A stretch of DNA of 62,000 bases from Gnetum montanum. Its lineage: Eukaryota; Streptophyta; Gnetopsida; Gnetales; Gnetaceae. The stretch covers positions 211,505 to 273,504 of the forward strand of contig MNCI01002041.1 of assembly GCA_015680685.1 (NCBI GenBank), read 5' to 3'. Shown one piece after another: positions 23,921-36,500 of this stretch (position 1 is the first letter of the stretch; every line of letters begins with the position of its first letter). A program made the translations under genes and the position numbers. A model generated the notes under the pieces. That model was not told the origin of the DNA and did not search any database. It saw only the letters and a program-made list of their open reading frames with translations.

Positions 23921-23943
23921 CTTCTTCTTGTCTCCTTGGTAGG

Positions 23944-24836
23944 TGATGAGTCATGGTTGGCTGCATCGACAAGGCCTCGTCAACTAGGCCCCGTTGATGC
24001 ATTATTTTATGCATTGACTAAGCCCCATCAATGCAAGGTTTGTTCTTACTTATAAATATAAATACACACTCACTAGCTACATTTATAGCAATATATTGAT
24101 AGTAGTAGTAGGGTTCTTGTAGTTTTTCCATTCGAAAGTTAACATATTTTCCCAAGTTCTTGTAGCAAGAGTCATTGAGTGTACGAATCTTTATTCAAGC
24201 ATTGTTGTACTTGAGCATCATAGTGTGTATGGTAATAAAGATGAGCTTCTTGATAAACCCTGCAACATTCTATATAGTTTAGCTATTTTATTCATGCATT
24301 TATGTTTTTAGTTATTTATTTAATGTTTTCCAGTAATTAAGCTAATTAAGCAAAATAAGCTAGATAGATATAATACATAAGTATGATCACTTTGAGCATA
24401 ACACATATTCGCTTGGTAATCGTAGCAGTGTTATTTCTTGGTATGCCTAGTAGTGTAGTGCTTGGTAACCCAACAATGGACACATGGATTCAGGACGCAT
24501 ACAAAAAGTGGGACCAGATGCTTATGCTAGGATTAGTTAGAGATTGGTTAGTTAGTTAAATCGAATTAGTCATTAAATTACTTTTTTCCCTCTCATCAAG
24601 CTTCAAAGAACATAAAACATAAAATGATAAAAATCATATGCCTCAATTACACTTAACCATACCTTTGTACTTCACAAGTATAATTAAGAAGACAACAAAT
24701 GGCCTTCAGGGCAAGATTCTCTTCCTAGAAGACTGGTGTACCGTAAACTATAGAGTCCACAGAATTCGACCGGATTGCATGTGAGCACTCTATGATTTGT
24801 ATGATTAGGTGTAGGGGTACCCTTCATCGTCCATCA
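23944..24836 (+). repeat. A4 5' LTR
   Basis: 893 bp from TGATGAGTCATGG to TCGTCCATCA. It contains TATAAATA at 24051-24058, a block with AATAAAGATGAG matching the other family A LTRs, and the conserved end GTAGGGGTACC. The U3 lacks GATATCGC palindromes and instead has CATTGACTAAGCCCCATCAATG-type inverted words. The left boundary is inferred from the TGATG terminus. Confidence 0.7.
24051..24058 (+). promoter_or_regulatory. TATA box of the A4 LTR
   Basis: TATAAATA located as in the other family A LTRs, upstream of the conserved transcript block. Confidence 0.55.
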
Positions 24837-24855
24837 TTGGCATCATTACTGGGGA
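24837..24855 (+). other. A4 primer-binding site
   Basis: TTGGCATCATTACTGGGGA follows the LTR end. It is the tRNA-Asp-type site with transitions (GCGCCG to GCATCA). Confidence 0.7.
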
Positions 24856-24991
24856 CTCTATTTGTTGTTGAAACATGTGCTATGTAGACTTAGTGGATAT
24901 CATTAAGATTATTGGATGAACCCCAAGTTTGACGTCACGCTCACTTGACACATAACTACAAAAGCATACTAATACTTTATTTGTTTGCAAA

Positions 24992-27250
24992 ATGTCTTCT
25001 TTTCACAGGTGAAATGATATGAAATCATCAATCCCACAAGAGTCCAAAGTGATATATACTCATTCAAATGAGTTTGTCCCTAATTTCACCTTCATCCTAC
25101 ATCAAGATGAATAACTACAATGTCATGAAATAGAAGGCAACATTATATTGCCTCTTGATCGATCTATGCCTAAGATGCTGCTACAAACTCTAAAGAAGTG
25201 AGGCATCTCAACTCTTCAAGAGGAATATGTTGTGAATGGTTATGACACTTGGGACTACCATACCACTAAAACACAACACCAATGATATTAACATCAGGAG
25301 AGGCATCATGAGGATGTAAAAGAGAAACAGTTCATAAATCCCTTGTTCCTACTAAACCGAGATGATAATGAGGACTCTTCCTCTGAGGGCTCTCAACATG
25401 AAGATCCTCTACCTTTTGTTAGTGGTGATGAGTGTGTGACCTTGAATCCACAGTCTATAATCCATAATTCAAGTTTAGGAAAATATGGCAGTCAAGGCAA
25501 GGGGTCAAATAAGCATCATGATAATGGAAAAAATAATGAACATGGCCATGATAACCCAAGGGAAATTGGTAGACACCATGGTGATGGCAGTGCTCCTTCT
25601 TCTTCATCCTATTCATCTATATTTTCTTCTTCTTCCTCTTCTAATTCTAAAAGATGCTGCAAAAGGAATGACCATGATGGAGGTGAGCATCGAGGCAATA
25701 ATACTAATCGCCATGCTCACAATAATCAAAGGGGTAACAGAGGACATCATCAACAATAATGAAACAATGATCATGATGAGCCTTTGTTAGCAACTTGAAG
25801 TATGCTTAATATCGTAGAGGTAATTAAGATCCCAACTAGGCATGTGAAAGATAGTCAAATCAAGTAGTTAGATATGAATAATATCCTAAGATTTAAGAGG
25901 GGATATAACTCTAATTTGCAGAACCATTTACAAGCCTTTCACGATGCCTATGCCTTACAAAACATCACAAATGATTAGCAAAAACTCAAAGCTATTCCCT
26001 AGGAAACTCATTAAGGAAGCAGAAGGTTGTACTAGATTTTGGAGCCCCAATCCATTCATAGATAGAGTACCATGTTGGATCTATTTAATGACAAAGATTA
26101 AACATACTCCAGAGTGTCTAACCTAAGAAGGAAAATCGAAGGCTAGAAATAGGGAATACATGAACCCTTGGATGCCATCATGGGTAGATACTATTCTCTC
26201 TTACATTGATGCCCTCATCATGGTTATTCTCAGAGAGAACAACTCCACCGTATCATAGATGGGCTTAGAGAAAAAACTAGAAGAACTCTTGGGGTTTATA
26301 CCCAAGGGAGACTTTTTGAACTAAGAGCTCATCAAATATAAAGGCTAATAGGATAGATTGTAAAAGAAGAAGGTGAGTTACAAAAAAGGAAAAGTGAAGA
26401 AGAATATAATAGGGATCCCTCCATTAGAAAAAAGGAGATATGATTTTATGATGAGGAGGAGTCACCACTCGATGAAGTGGTGAATAGGAAAACCTTGCCC
26501 ATTCAAAAATATATTTCTGATATTTTGACAAAGGTTGATAAATTATGGGACTCTTTGAATGAAAAATTCCAAACTACTATGAATATTGCTAAAGAATCCA
26601 AAGAGAAAAATAGTGATTGTAATCGCAGGAGGTGGAAAGAAGCTGAATGTGCCTACCAAGGAGGTAAGGGAAAAGCTATTGTAGTAGAAGAAGTTGTGAA
26701 GAAAAACTCTAATGATGATGTTGATTGTGAAATTTGTTAGTATGAACATCCTAAAGGTTGTTACCCCGTGGTATCACACTTACAAGAGTCTAGGATGTAC
26801 ACATTGAATCCTCGACTAGCACGAAGGCAAGTATCCAGACGATTGCCTTATCCTCAAGGCAATCCAAGGCAGTTCCACTAGCAACAATAAGCTTAGTACC
26901 CAAGTGGAGCTCCATCATAATCATATGAATAGTATCCATAGTGGTAGCAACCACACTCATGGGGAATGAAACTACCAGAATAGTAATACCCTTATAAATA
27001 ACCAAATCCATATGGGTACTATGTTCAATAGTCTATTTTTCCAAGAAGTTCTACAAGCCACACCTCATTCTAGCATCACTCTTACCCTCCAAAGTACCAT
27101 TAAACTCATTCACCATCTACTTGGGGAGACCACCCATATCCATACCATTCTCTACATGCGTCTACACACATGCCTCTGCCCTCAACCTAGTTATCTTCTA
27201 TTCCATCCATGCAAAGTGAAATTCCCTCACAGCCACAACAACTAAATGCT
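24992..27250 (+). pseudogene. A4 gag remnant
   Basis: Start ATGTCTTCTTTTCAC, parallel to MSSSS of A2, with an in-frame stop six codons in. YTHSNEFVPNFTFILHQDE follows. An Asn/His/Ser-rich linker (25343-25759) precedes the capsid-like region with LDMNNILRFKRGYN, YSRVSNL, RRTLGVYTQG and RKTLPIQKY. The knuckle reads CEICXYEHPKGC (X is a stop), near 26728-26763. Stops are common, often at positions where A1 or A2 has Gln or Trp. Confidence 0.75.
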
Positions 27251-27433
27251 ATGAAGGCTATACATTCACAACTGGCCTTCCAGCTGAGTGGTTCAGACAA
27301 TTGATCTAGGAAATAACCATTTTCTTGACCCAACTATGCTCCAAAATCCTCATAACCTAATGCAACTGGTCACCCTGTATCTTCAACACCCTCATCCTCT
27401 ACATCAAACACATTTGAGTGCCCTTCAAACCAA

Positions 27434-27960
27434 ATGCCACCTTGGATCCACACAGTGATGTTAACTCATGTTTTTTCTGATTGGATCAAGGTTGACAATC
27501 TTTCCACAAAAAGATCCAACCTGGGAAGTCCTCTCATTTACTTACAAATCACTAAACATAAGCCATGTAAGGATCTTCTTGATCTTGGTTCTAGTGTCAA
27601 TCTCATCTCCTATGACATCTACAAGGTCTGGAACCTACCACCTCTCAATAAGAGTAACATCTATTTGGAATTGACAGACTAGTCAATCACTATTTCCTTA
27701 GGACTAGTGAAGGACATTGTGACCATAGTTTGTGGGTGGTCCTATCCTACAGATTTTTTGGTGATTAAGGCAGAAAATTGCAAAGTTGACTTTCCCATCA
27801 TTATGGAAAAAGCATGGTAAAGCATAGTTGATGCACGAATGGCATTAGGGACCTTTCCTTAGAAATCTCCAAGGAAAATGACTTTAGATGGCTAGAGAAG
27901 AAGCATGTTCCATGCATCGCGTATAGTGATAACAAGTGCAATTACATGCAAAATATCTGA
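27434..27960 (+). pseudogene. A4 retropepsin remnant
   Basis: LLDLGSSVNLISYDIYKVW carries the Asp-Leu-Gly form often seen in Athila-type proteases. SITISLG, GWSYPTDFLVIKAENC and FPIIMEKAW follow. A stop replaces Trp or Gln after LELTD, and the C-terminal part shifts frame near 27840. Confidence 0.7.
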
Positions 27961-28119
27961 TCTATCAAAAGGACATACATTAAAGACATAAATTTCCAAT
28001 GATGAAGATGATGATACATGTTGGGGAAAGTTAGAAATCCTTAAAAATTTCAAACAATAGCCCCTAAAGTTAAAAACTCAACTAGCCAGCATGGAATATG
28101 CATTTTTGAATAATGGTAA

Positions 28120-29560
28120 GCTGGTTATAATCAATGCAAATCTTGCTCCTGAATAAAAAGATAAGCTATTAAAGGTGGTTAACAAGTGGCCAACATATTT
28201 TTCTTGGTTATATCCTGAGCTAATTAGAATTGATCCAAGGATATGCTAGCATTGTATTTACACTAACTCAACCATGAAGCCAAGAAGGTAGTCGCAGAGG
28301 CGGCTAAACCCCAAATTGAAGTAGATCATCAAGGAGGAAATAGAACAACTAATCAAGGTAAGGTTGATCTATCCCATCATGGACAATAAGTGGGTTAGCC
28401 CACTCATAATTGTGCCAAAGAAAGATGGTAAGTGATGGGTCTGCATCGATTTTAGGCTATTGAATATGGTAACATTTAAAGATTATTTTCCATTGCCATT
28501 TGTGAACCATGTGTTAGACACTATCTCCAAGCATTACTATTATAGCTTCTTGGATGGTTATAGTGGCTATAACCAAATCAAAATTGCTTCAGAAGATCAA
28601 GTCAAGATAACATTCATGAGTCCCTAAGGGACTTTTGCATATTGTGAGATGTTTTTTGATTTGTGCAATGTCCCTACAACATTTCAAAGCCTAATCCTTA
28701 GTATTTTCCAACAAAAAATTGGTAGTGGGGTAGAAGTCTTCATGGATGACTTCTCTACCTATGGGGCTACATTTGAGAAAGCCCTAGATTACCTCAAGGA
28801 AGTGCTAAAGAGATATGTTCAAACAAACCTCAGTCTCAATTGGAAAAAAAGCCATTTAATGGTCTAGGAAGGCATAGTATTAGGGCACAAAATTACTCAC
28901 ATAGGGATTGACGTAGACTTGGAAAAGGTAAGGGTCATCCAAGGAATTACACGTCAACCAAAGATAGTTAAAGATGTCCAATCATTCCTTAGACACACTG
29001 GCTACTATCTTTGATTCATAGAGAATTTCTCTAAGATTGCAAACCCATTGGTCAAGCTTACAAAGAAAGGTTCTTCTTTCATCTAGACCAAGAAGTGCAA
29101 ACATGCATTCCAATTGTTAAAAAAAGCTCATAGAAACTCCAATTCTATGAGCACCAAACTGGTCCATACCATTTTACATAATGATGAGTGTATCTAATTA
29201 CAATTTAGGTGTCGTGCTTACATAGTTGGATGATAAAAAACATTCATATTACATCTACTACGTGAGCTAAAGCATTGTGGATGCACAATTGAATTACATC
29301 ACAACAAAAAAAGAATTAATGGTAATGGTGTATGCTCTTCAAAAGTTTAGATGTTATGTGCTTGCTTATAAAGTATTTGTGCACATAGACCACATTGCCA
29401 TCCACTTCCTAATGAATAAGCTGACAGTGAGCCCCCATATCATATGGTGGCTCATGATGTTGTAGGAATTCAATCTCATGATGGTAGATCAGAAAGGGAC
29501 TAAAAATGTCATCACTGACCATCTCTCTCGGTTAATATGGGATAATAAAGAGGAGGAGAG
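28120..29560 (+). pseudogene. A4 reverse transcriptase and RNase H
   Basis: RT copies the element RNA into DNA. In order: KWVSPLIIVPKKDGK, WVCIDFRLLN, FPLPFVNHVLD, SFLDGYSGYNQIKIA (about 28540-28585), GTFAYCEMFF, the catalytic box FMDDFS (28739-28756, both Asp kept), LNWKKSHLMV, EGIVLGHKI and FLRHTGYY. The style is Athila-type. RNase H follows with LNYITTKKELMVMVYALQKF and HIDHIAIHFLMNK, ending at DHLSRL; its first Asp region reads SVSNYNLG, so the catalytic Asp is lost. Many stops. Confidence 0.8.
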
Positions 29561-30305
29561 CCCATTGTCTAATCAATTTCGAAACAAACTTCTCTTTATA
29601 GGATCAATAAATGACCAAGTACCCACTGAAACAAGATGATATGGCAACATCCTCACTTACCTTCTCACTTAGGAGATGCCAAAATGTCTAGACTTTAAGA
29701 AGAAATAACAGTTTCTTCATTGGTCAAAGTACTTCATGGAAATCAGTGAACACCTTTACAAGGAGTGCACTAATGACCTAGTTTGTTGGCGTGTCCCTGA
29801 TGCAGATCAAGTACATCTTCTACAAGATGCTCATGATGGCCCTTATGGAGACCACTATGCAGGGATAAGCACAACCATAAAAAAGCTAATGGTAGGATAC
29901 TATTAGCCTACAATCTTCAAGGATGTCCATCGTTTGTCTGATCTTGTGAACATTATCAAAGAGATGGTGGGATGACCACTCAAATAGAGGATTCTCAATA
30001 GTGGATTCAACCACTGGAGTCCTTTGACATATGGGACATAAACTTCATGGGTCCCATCACACCCATGTCTAATGGAAAGGCATATATCATCATAGTAGTT
30101 GACTACTGCACCAAATAGGCATAAGCAACAATCGTACCAATTATACAGTATCCACCACTACTAGATTTGTACAACAAAATGTTGTCAACAAGTTTAGGAT
30201 GCCATGTGCACTAATTTCTAATAATGGAACTCACTTTACAGGTTCCACCTTTTGAAAACTTATTCAATGATTGGGGATTGAACATAAATTAATAACACCC
30301 TATCA

Positions 30306-30336
<31 letters not shown>

Positions 30337-31006
30337 GCTAACGGTCAAGTAGAGGTGACTAACAGGGAGATCACAAAGATCCAAACAAGGACCATAAGCA
30401 AATATATGAGAGACTGGAGCATAAAACTCAACAATGCCCTTTGGGCCTACCACTCAACATGAAAACTCTCTATTAGCTACTCTCCCTATGAGCTAGTGTA
30501 TGGAAAACTTTCAATGGTCCCGATTCAATCCAAGCTCTGTACACTCTCAACAGCATATGATTTGAATCTTGACCTAAGTCTATCACAAAAAGAAAGACTG
30601 ATCAACCTCAATATGCTAGATGAAAATTGATTAGTGACCCTATATTTCAATGAGGTGCACAAGGTATTTAACAAGCAATGTCATAACCTCAAAATATGAC
30701 AAATAAAATTTCAAATGAGAGATAAGGTTCTCTATTGGAATCCCACACATGTACCCTACAAGACAAAGTTCCAAACATTGTGAGAGGAACCTTATATAGT
30801 TGATCAAACCTTTCCCTCTAGTGTCATGTTAATCTACAAACTTGAGAGCCTAAATAAAAGGTATTTGGTCAACATCCAACAAGTGAAGCTTTTCCATGAG
30901 CCTAAGCAAGCTAGTGTAACTAATACCTCGGCAAATGGACAACCACATTCAATTTTTCAAATATTCTTCTTCCAACTTAGTCATGGGGGAGATGGTCACA
31001 TGTGCT
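29561..31006 (+). pseudogene. A4 integrase and pol C-terminus
   Basis: The zinc-binding region has DAHDGPYGDHYAGISTT and VGYY, but the CC pair has decayed. The core keeps an Asp in DIWDINFMGP, has ISNNGTHF where the second catalytic Asp is expected (now Asn), and retains QANGQVE with the Glu. A 29-base C run (30306-30334) splits the usual YHPQANGQ. WAYHST, SPYELVYGK and the C-terminal region with YLVNIQQVKLFHEP follow. The frame ends in SHGGDGHMC over GGGGGAGATG (30983-30992). Confidence 0.75.
30306..30334 (+). repeat. Poly-C run inside the A4 integrase
   Basis: 29 consecutive C between the codons for YH and QANGQ. Integrases have one Pro codon here. Confidence 0.9.
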
Positions 31007-31132
31007 AACCACACACATTGCTCCTTGGCTTTTCACCTTTTTGTTTCACACTTTGATGATTTTTATCCATTTTCTCAGTTTTTATTTTACAACATTGTTA
31101 GTATGTTTTATCTTTCTTGAATATTTATAATT

Positions 31133-31181
<49 letters not shown>

Positions 31182-31344
31182 TTTACTTTATTTTATTTTT
31201 TTATGTGACTTTTCACTATTTTTGCTAACAAAAGTGCTTTATTATAACAAGACAAAATGCCACTATTGTTATTTGCTAATGATGGTTTGTGCTTAATGTT
31301 GTGATTGTCATGTCTAGTTGCTATTTTTGAATTTTTATATTAAT
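31007..31344 (+). other. A4 3' spacer, left part, with (CA)n
   Basis: Matches the A2 3' spacer after the pol end. Contains a CA microsatellite at about 31135-31176. Ends TTTTTATATTAAT, also present in A2 (10055-10075, reverse strand), where B1 begins. Confidence 0.65.
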
Positions 31345-31440
31345 TAAAACACAACCAAATTTGCACTACAATGTCTCGACTACAAATTTGTCTAAGTGGT
31401 AGCATGAGGCCACTTTCTACAAATTTTTCTAAGTGCTAGA

Positions 31441-32085
31441 ACTACACTCTCCACTACCCCAAAGTGTAGTCAACCCAGTAGAGAGCATAGGCAAGACAAG
31501 AGCCAATTTTGCAAATTTTTTCCTAAGTGTCATCACGAAGCCAGAACTTGCAAATTTCTCTAAGTTTTGAGACTATGCTCTCCATTGCTCTAGAGCATAG
31601 TTAGCCTCTCATAGAGAGCCTCTTTAAGTGTTGAGACTATGCTCTCCACTGCCCTAGAGTGTAGTCAACCTCATGCAAAGCGTAGTCAACATAAACATTA
31701 GTTTCGCAAATTTTTCTAAGTGTTAAGCCAGCTGCTACAAAATTTTCTGAGTGCTAAGACTATGCTCTCCACTTCCCCAAAGCGTATTCAAGCATAGTCA
31801 ATATGAAGGTGCAATTTCTTGTAGATTTTTCTAAGTGTTAAGACTACGCTCTTCACTAGCCTAGAGCATAGTCAAGCGTAGTCAACTAGAAGCCAATTTC
31901 TACAAGTTTTGACAAGTGCTAGGACTATGCTTACCCCTAGTCGAGAGCATAGTTAGCCTTTCATGGAAAGTGTAGTCAACACATAGTCATATTTTACAAA
32001 ATTTTTCTAATTGTGGGACTATGCTCCCACACCCCCCCCCCCCCCCCCCCCCCCCCCCCAGTCCAAAGTGTAGTCAAGCGTAGTC
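31441..32085 (+). repeat. Array of short inverted repeats in the B1 U3
   Basis: Seven units of the form ACTAYGCTCT-n10-AGAGYRTAGT, each followed by a spacer with AAATTTTTCTAAGTG. Clear examples are 31441-31470, 31572-31601, 31636-31665 and 31843-31872. Stems of about 10 bp with loops of 10-13 bases; spacing is roughly 60-130 bases. One loop (32032-32059) is filled by 28 C. Confidence 0.8.
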
Positions 32086-32483
32086 AGCTAGAACAACCTC
32101 CAAAGGACATTACAACATAGCACTAGTATTTAGCCCAACTCCAACTCACCTCTAGCAAGTGTAGTTATAAAAATGCATCTTTATTGTATCCCTTTTATCC
32201 CTAAAATTGTAACTATGCTCGATCCCACATAAGATAGTGGAGAGCGTAGTCTCAGACTATAGTCTCCAAAGTTGAATTTCTTTCCAGTACATTGCAGTCC
32301 TCTTAGCACATATACATGCACTTGACAAATTAGTCATAGTCTTGCAATCTCACAGAGTTCGGTAGAGCACAATAAAGCACAACACCACTAGCCTCAGTGG
32401 AAAGTGTAGTTGGGTGACATTGTAGTCCCAATTTTCCCACTACCATGTGGAAACTATCCCACATTTTTCACTAATCCTAGGCC

Positions 32484-32491
32484 TATAAATA
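32484..32491 (+). promoter_or_regulatory. TATA box of the B1 5' LTR
   Basis: TATAAATA within GCCTATAAATACCC. The same box is at 41088-41094 (variant), 42391-42398 and 59649-59656 in the other family B LTR copies. Confidence 0.65.
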
Positions 32492-33180
32492 CCCTTGCCC
32501 TTGATGTTTTCAAGGTTGGAAAATTTTAGGGTTGGCACATTTTAGACTTCATAGACTTGCAAGCCTAAGGAGCGCTTGGGAGGAAACCAAAGGCATCTTG
32601 GCAAAGTTGCATACCACCATAGCCCAATGTACACTGCGACGACCAACCCGGGAGGCATAGACACCATGGTGGAATGTCAATATTTGTGGCTAAACACCCC
32701 TTAAGATTGTGAATACGCTGTCCACTACACCTATTATACACTACGTACCTTCTCACCCCTTTTGGAGTTAACTACACTCAAGCCCATTGGGGGTGGTGTT
32801 CTATTTCTCTCTCCCTTTCCTTGCATTTTTAGCATTTTATTTGCATTTTCTGTTCTTTCATTGCATAGCTACACTTAAAACTATGCTTGGGTGGTAGCCC
32901 CCACATGTTGGCACCCTCGTTTTCGCTAAAAACCTGACTACACTCAACCACATTGATACCGTTCACACTACACGAACACTTAGCATCATTTTGCATCAAC
33001 ATCACAACTAACCACACTGCACCCCAGTTACATCTGTAAGTCCCTATTCAATCAACAAGATCATTCAAGGCATCCTATCTCCACCTCTAGTAGGCCCTCA
33101 CATGGACTCGGGGTTAGGACTATGTGCTCGTGGATCACTTGATGTTTGAGCCATCGATGTTTTCAGTCACAATAGTTTTT

Positions 33181-33197
33181 TGGCATTAGAAGGAGGG
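33181..33197 (+). other. B1 primer-binding site
   Basis: TGGCATTAGAAGGAGGG; B2 has TGGTGCTGGAAGGAGGG. Both resemble TGGCGCTAGAAGGAGGG, the complement of the plant tRNA-Asn(GUU) 3' end as recalled from memory. Confidence 0.65.
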
Positions 33198-33572
33198 CTG
33201 AACCACTTTTTCAAACTCCATTGTGGTTGTCTTGCATGCTCTCTACATCATATTTTTCTATCAACCCATCGATGTATATTGGACCCCATAGTCGGTCCCC
33301 CCAAGATCCCACGTAGCAACCCAAATTGCACTTTGCTTCACTATTTTTCTAAGTCTTTGTTTTCTCAGTGTAGAGACTGTAGTTAGCTCTTAGCATAGAG
33401 AGCATAGTTCGTGGAGAGCATAATCAACTCTTAGCATAGAGAGCATAGTCCATGGAGAGCTTAGTCGATGTAATTAGTGGTGTTAGCTGAAACAGAGTTA
33501 ATTTCAGTGTCATCCATAGTACTCCATAATTAACAACCCGTAACTCTCCCTTTCACAACTCAATCTATGACC

Positions 33573-36500
33573 ATGAATCCAAAGTAGCCTTCAACATTGG
33601 TGTCAAACACACTTGACACCTTTACCATTCAACAAAAGACTATGATTTATAACCTTGGGAATCTCGTGATGGTAGGACCAAGGTAATCCCTTAGGCTACA
33701 TAGCCAATACCTAGAGTATGTCATGCTCAGCAACGAACAATACAACTTCATATGTGCAAAGATCCAAGCAGGGTTACCCATGGATTACCTTAACATGGAG
33801 GCAAAATAGGACTTCAAACTAATCCACTAGGATGAACGAGAGTATGTTCCTTCCTTATTTGACATCATCCCACTCACAAAGTCCCACAACCAATTATTAT
33901 CCTAACTCATCTAAGCAAGTGAGCACGACATGGGAACTAACTGTGAGAAAGCCCTATATGAGAAAGAAGATGAGTTTGAAGCTCACTCCAAACACAAGAG
34001 CCCCTTTCACACCATCTTTCAATAATCACTCCCTAGTCTAGCCCCTCCTTAATTTAGTTCGCCTCTCCTCCCCAAGATGGTTATAACACTAGCATCACCT
34101 TTCTACTCCATCAAGCTTAGGTTGACATCTATAATGGCAACAAATCAAATGAAATACACACAATATGATGTAATAGTTCCATTTAACTTACCCTTCATGG
34201 CATCATCTCAACCTACCCGACCATCTTTGCCAACAGCAATCACATCAACCTAGCCCTACATTTATGTAGGGCCCATTTCCAAGCCCCAAACAACTCAAGC
34301 ACCCTACATCTTACCTGTTTCATCGATACCTTATGCATCAGTGCCCCGGTCACTATGCTCATAGCATAGCCAATACATCAACCACATCATGTGACTCTAC
34401 AACCGACAATCTAACCCTAGGTTGTACAACCAACATAGCAGATAGCATGGCCAACTTAACTAGCTAGCACATCTTAAAACTTGGATCAGGTGTTCCAACT
34501 AATACAAAGTTTGATAGAGGAGGTGAGGGGACTTAAAGATGCTTCTTCCAAAACCATCAAAGTGGTGGACTTCTACCAAGATGACCCTATAAGTCCTACA
34601 GTTGCACCCCTAACTCTATCAATTAGGGTCTCGCTACCTCAACTCAGCAAGTACAATGGTGAAGCAAACCCCAACGTGCATCTAGTGACGTTCAAGTCCA
34701 AATGCCTACTGCTACAAGCCTAGTCACACATCATCATGCATGTGTTTGCCATGTCATTAACTAAAAAAGCCTTAGACTGGTACCAATCATTTCCCAAAGG
34801 TTCTATTGCCTCTCTGGAAGACCTCTTAAGCTAGTTCATGACATGCTTGAAGTACAACTTAAAGCCTAAAACTACCCTAGATCAACTAATGCAAATCAAG
34901 CAGGGCCCCCTAGAGCCCATAGGAAAATTCATCCAATGCTGGAGTGCCTTGTTAAATAACATATGAGAGCCAATAGCCAATACACACCTCCTAGCCATAT
35001 TTAAGGGTGCAATTAATGACTTCATAAAGTCAAAGCTATACTACTTAGGCCTATAGTCCCTAAGCCAGGCCTTTGCCCAAACTAATAGCATAGAAGACAT
35101 AGCGTAAGTTAGCAAGGACCTAGCCTATGTGGTCTACAAAAATCAACATGTGAGAGAGTAGAATGCAACAGTGGCAATGGTACCCACACATGCTAAAGCA
35201 ACCAACTGAGGGCCGATGATTAGGTAGCCCAAAGCCCCAACTCACAAAGCTGCCAACTCTGGCGCCTAGCCAACCAACCCATCCACATCTATAGTGGCCA
35301 TGACACCAGTCAACCAAAGTTCCAACTTTGAGAACAAGGATCACTCAAAATATACCTCGTTGTCATTGAAACCCTCAGAGCTGCTAGATCAACTATTGAA
35401 AGCTTGGCACATCCAACATAAGCAAATGTCTAAGGATGCCTACAAAAGGCACAAAAAGTAGTATGAGCTAATGAGGAATCCTACCTCACTAGCACCAAAC
35501 AAGCCCTTGGTCCCATAGCACTTTATGCTAGACCAATTCCTTTACTATCACTAGTTGTCCTGTCATAGCACGGACTTCTATTGAGCTTTACAAGACGATG
35601 TACAAAGGAAGATAGATAGGGGCAAACTAGTGCTTGACACAATAAACTTGGTTAGGCCCCAAAACCAATCCATGAGGGTGTATAGTGATTCTCTAAATTT
35701 GAATGGTACTAGCTACATCATAAACACCATTAGCATAGGTGGCAAGTCAAAATTGGTGCAACAACCTTTTGTGGTCTAAGTGCCTTCTAGTAGTGCAAGG
35801 GTCCCCTCAGCCTCTACAAGTTCAAGGCCCCCCTTCATTGTTAGAGTGCTACCTCGGGCATCCACAACATCCTTCGTGGTCATGATCCTATAGCATGTCA
35901 CAACAACAACTGCTCATCCATCGTATGTCATTAGCATGTTACAACATGCTGGCCCCTCACCTACCCAAAGCCTAATAGTGGGCAATGACTCAACCCCTTC
36001 TCATCCAAGGGCTAACCCCACCAGTAGCATGGGTAGACCCACTAGATGGCAATGTAAGAGGCCCAACAAATGCCTCACAAACAAAATGGCTAGGCAACAA
36101 TGAGACCAAAGAGTGCTTGGTCCGCCGAAGCTAGTCCCTATCTTTGTGATCCCTATGGCTAAAGTAACAGAAAATGCCATAACTATCAAACCACAACCAA
36201 GCACTGAGACCCCCAAATAGGCCAACCAAACCAAGGTCAAGTCCCCTCCACAAGAGATCCTTCTCTTAGGCTACATGAAGGAGGTCAAGGCCAAAAAAAT
36301 AGTCGATGGCAAAGACTTTATGCATGCATTAGCCAAGGTTAAGTAAGCACTAAAATAGAAGAAAATAATGTTGAGCCTCTATGACCTAATCATGACCTCA
36401 TCTACCCATCACGAAGCACTAGTGCAGATGCTGACCTCCATTCCTATCATGGAGGACATCCCAGCATATGAGAATTCCATCCATGTAATGATGTTACCTC

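Larger units (their letters stand above)
14668..23943 (-). mobile_element. A3: Athila-like element, 5' end missing from window
   Basis: Minus-strand order is gag (about 23900 down to 21800), protease and linker (21430-20510), spacer, accessory ORF (18450-15670), polypurine tract and 3' LTR. RT and integrase are absent. At 23943 the A4 5' LTR begins about 80 bases before the gag frame, where primer-binding site and 5' LTR are expected. If A4 inserted here, the A3 5' LTR should lie right of 62000. A3 is more diverged from A1 and A2 than those two are from each other. Confidence 0.7.
31345..33172 (+). repeat. B1 5' LTR
   Basis: About 1.83 kb, starting at a TAAAACACAACCAAATTT that corresponds to TGAAACACCACCAAATTT of B2, and ending near TTTTCAGTCACAA. 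The U3 is a series of inverted repeats, then TATAAATA (32484-32491), then a U5-like region shared by all four family B LTR copies. Confidence 0.75.

Noticed and set aside
31441-32085. Regular repeats as a CRISPR array
   Set aside because: Units are imperfect inverted repeats in a plant LTR, without unique spacers of constant length.
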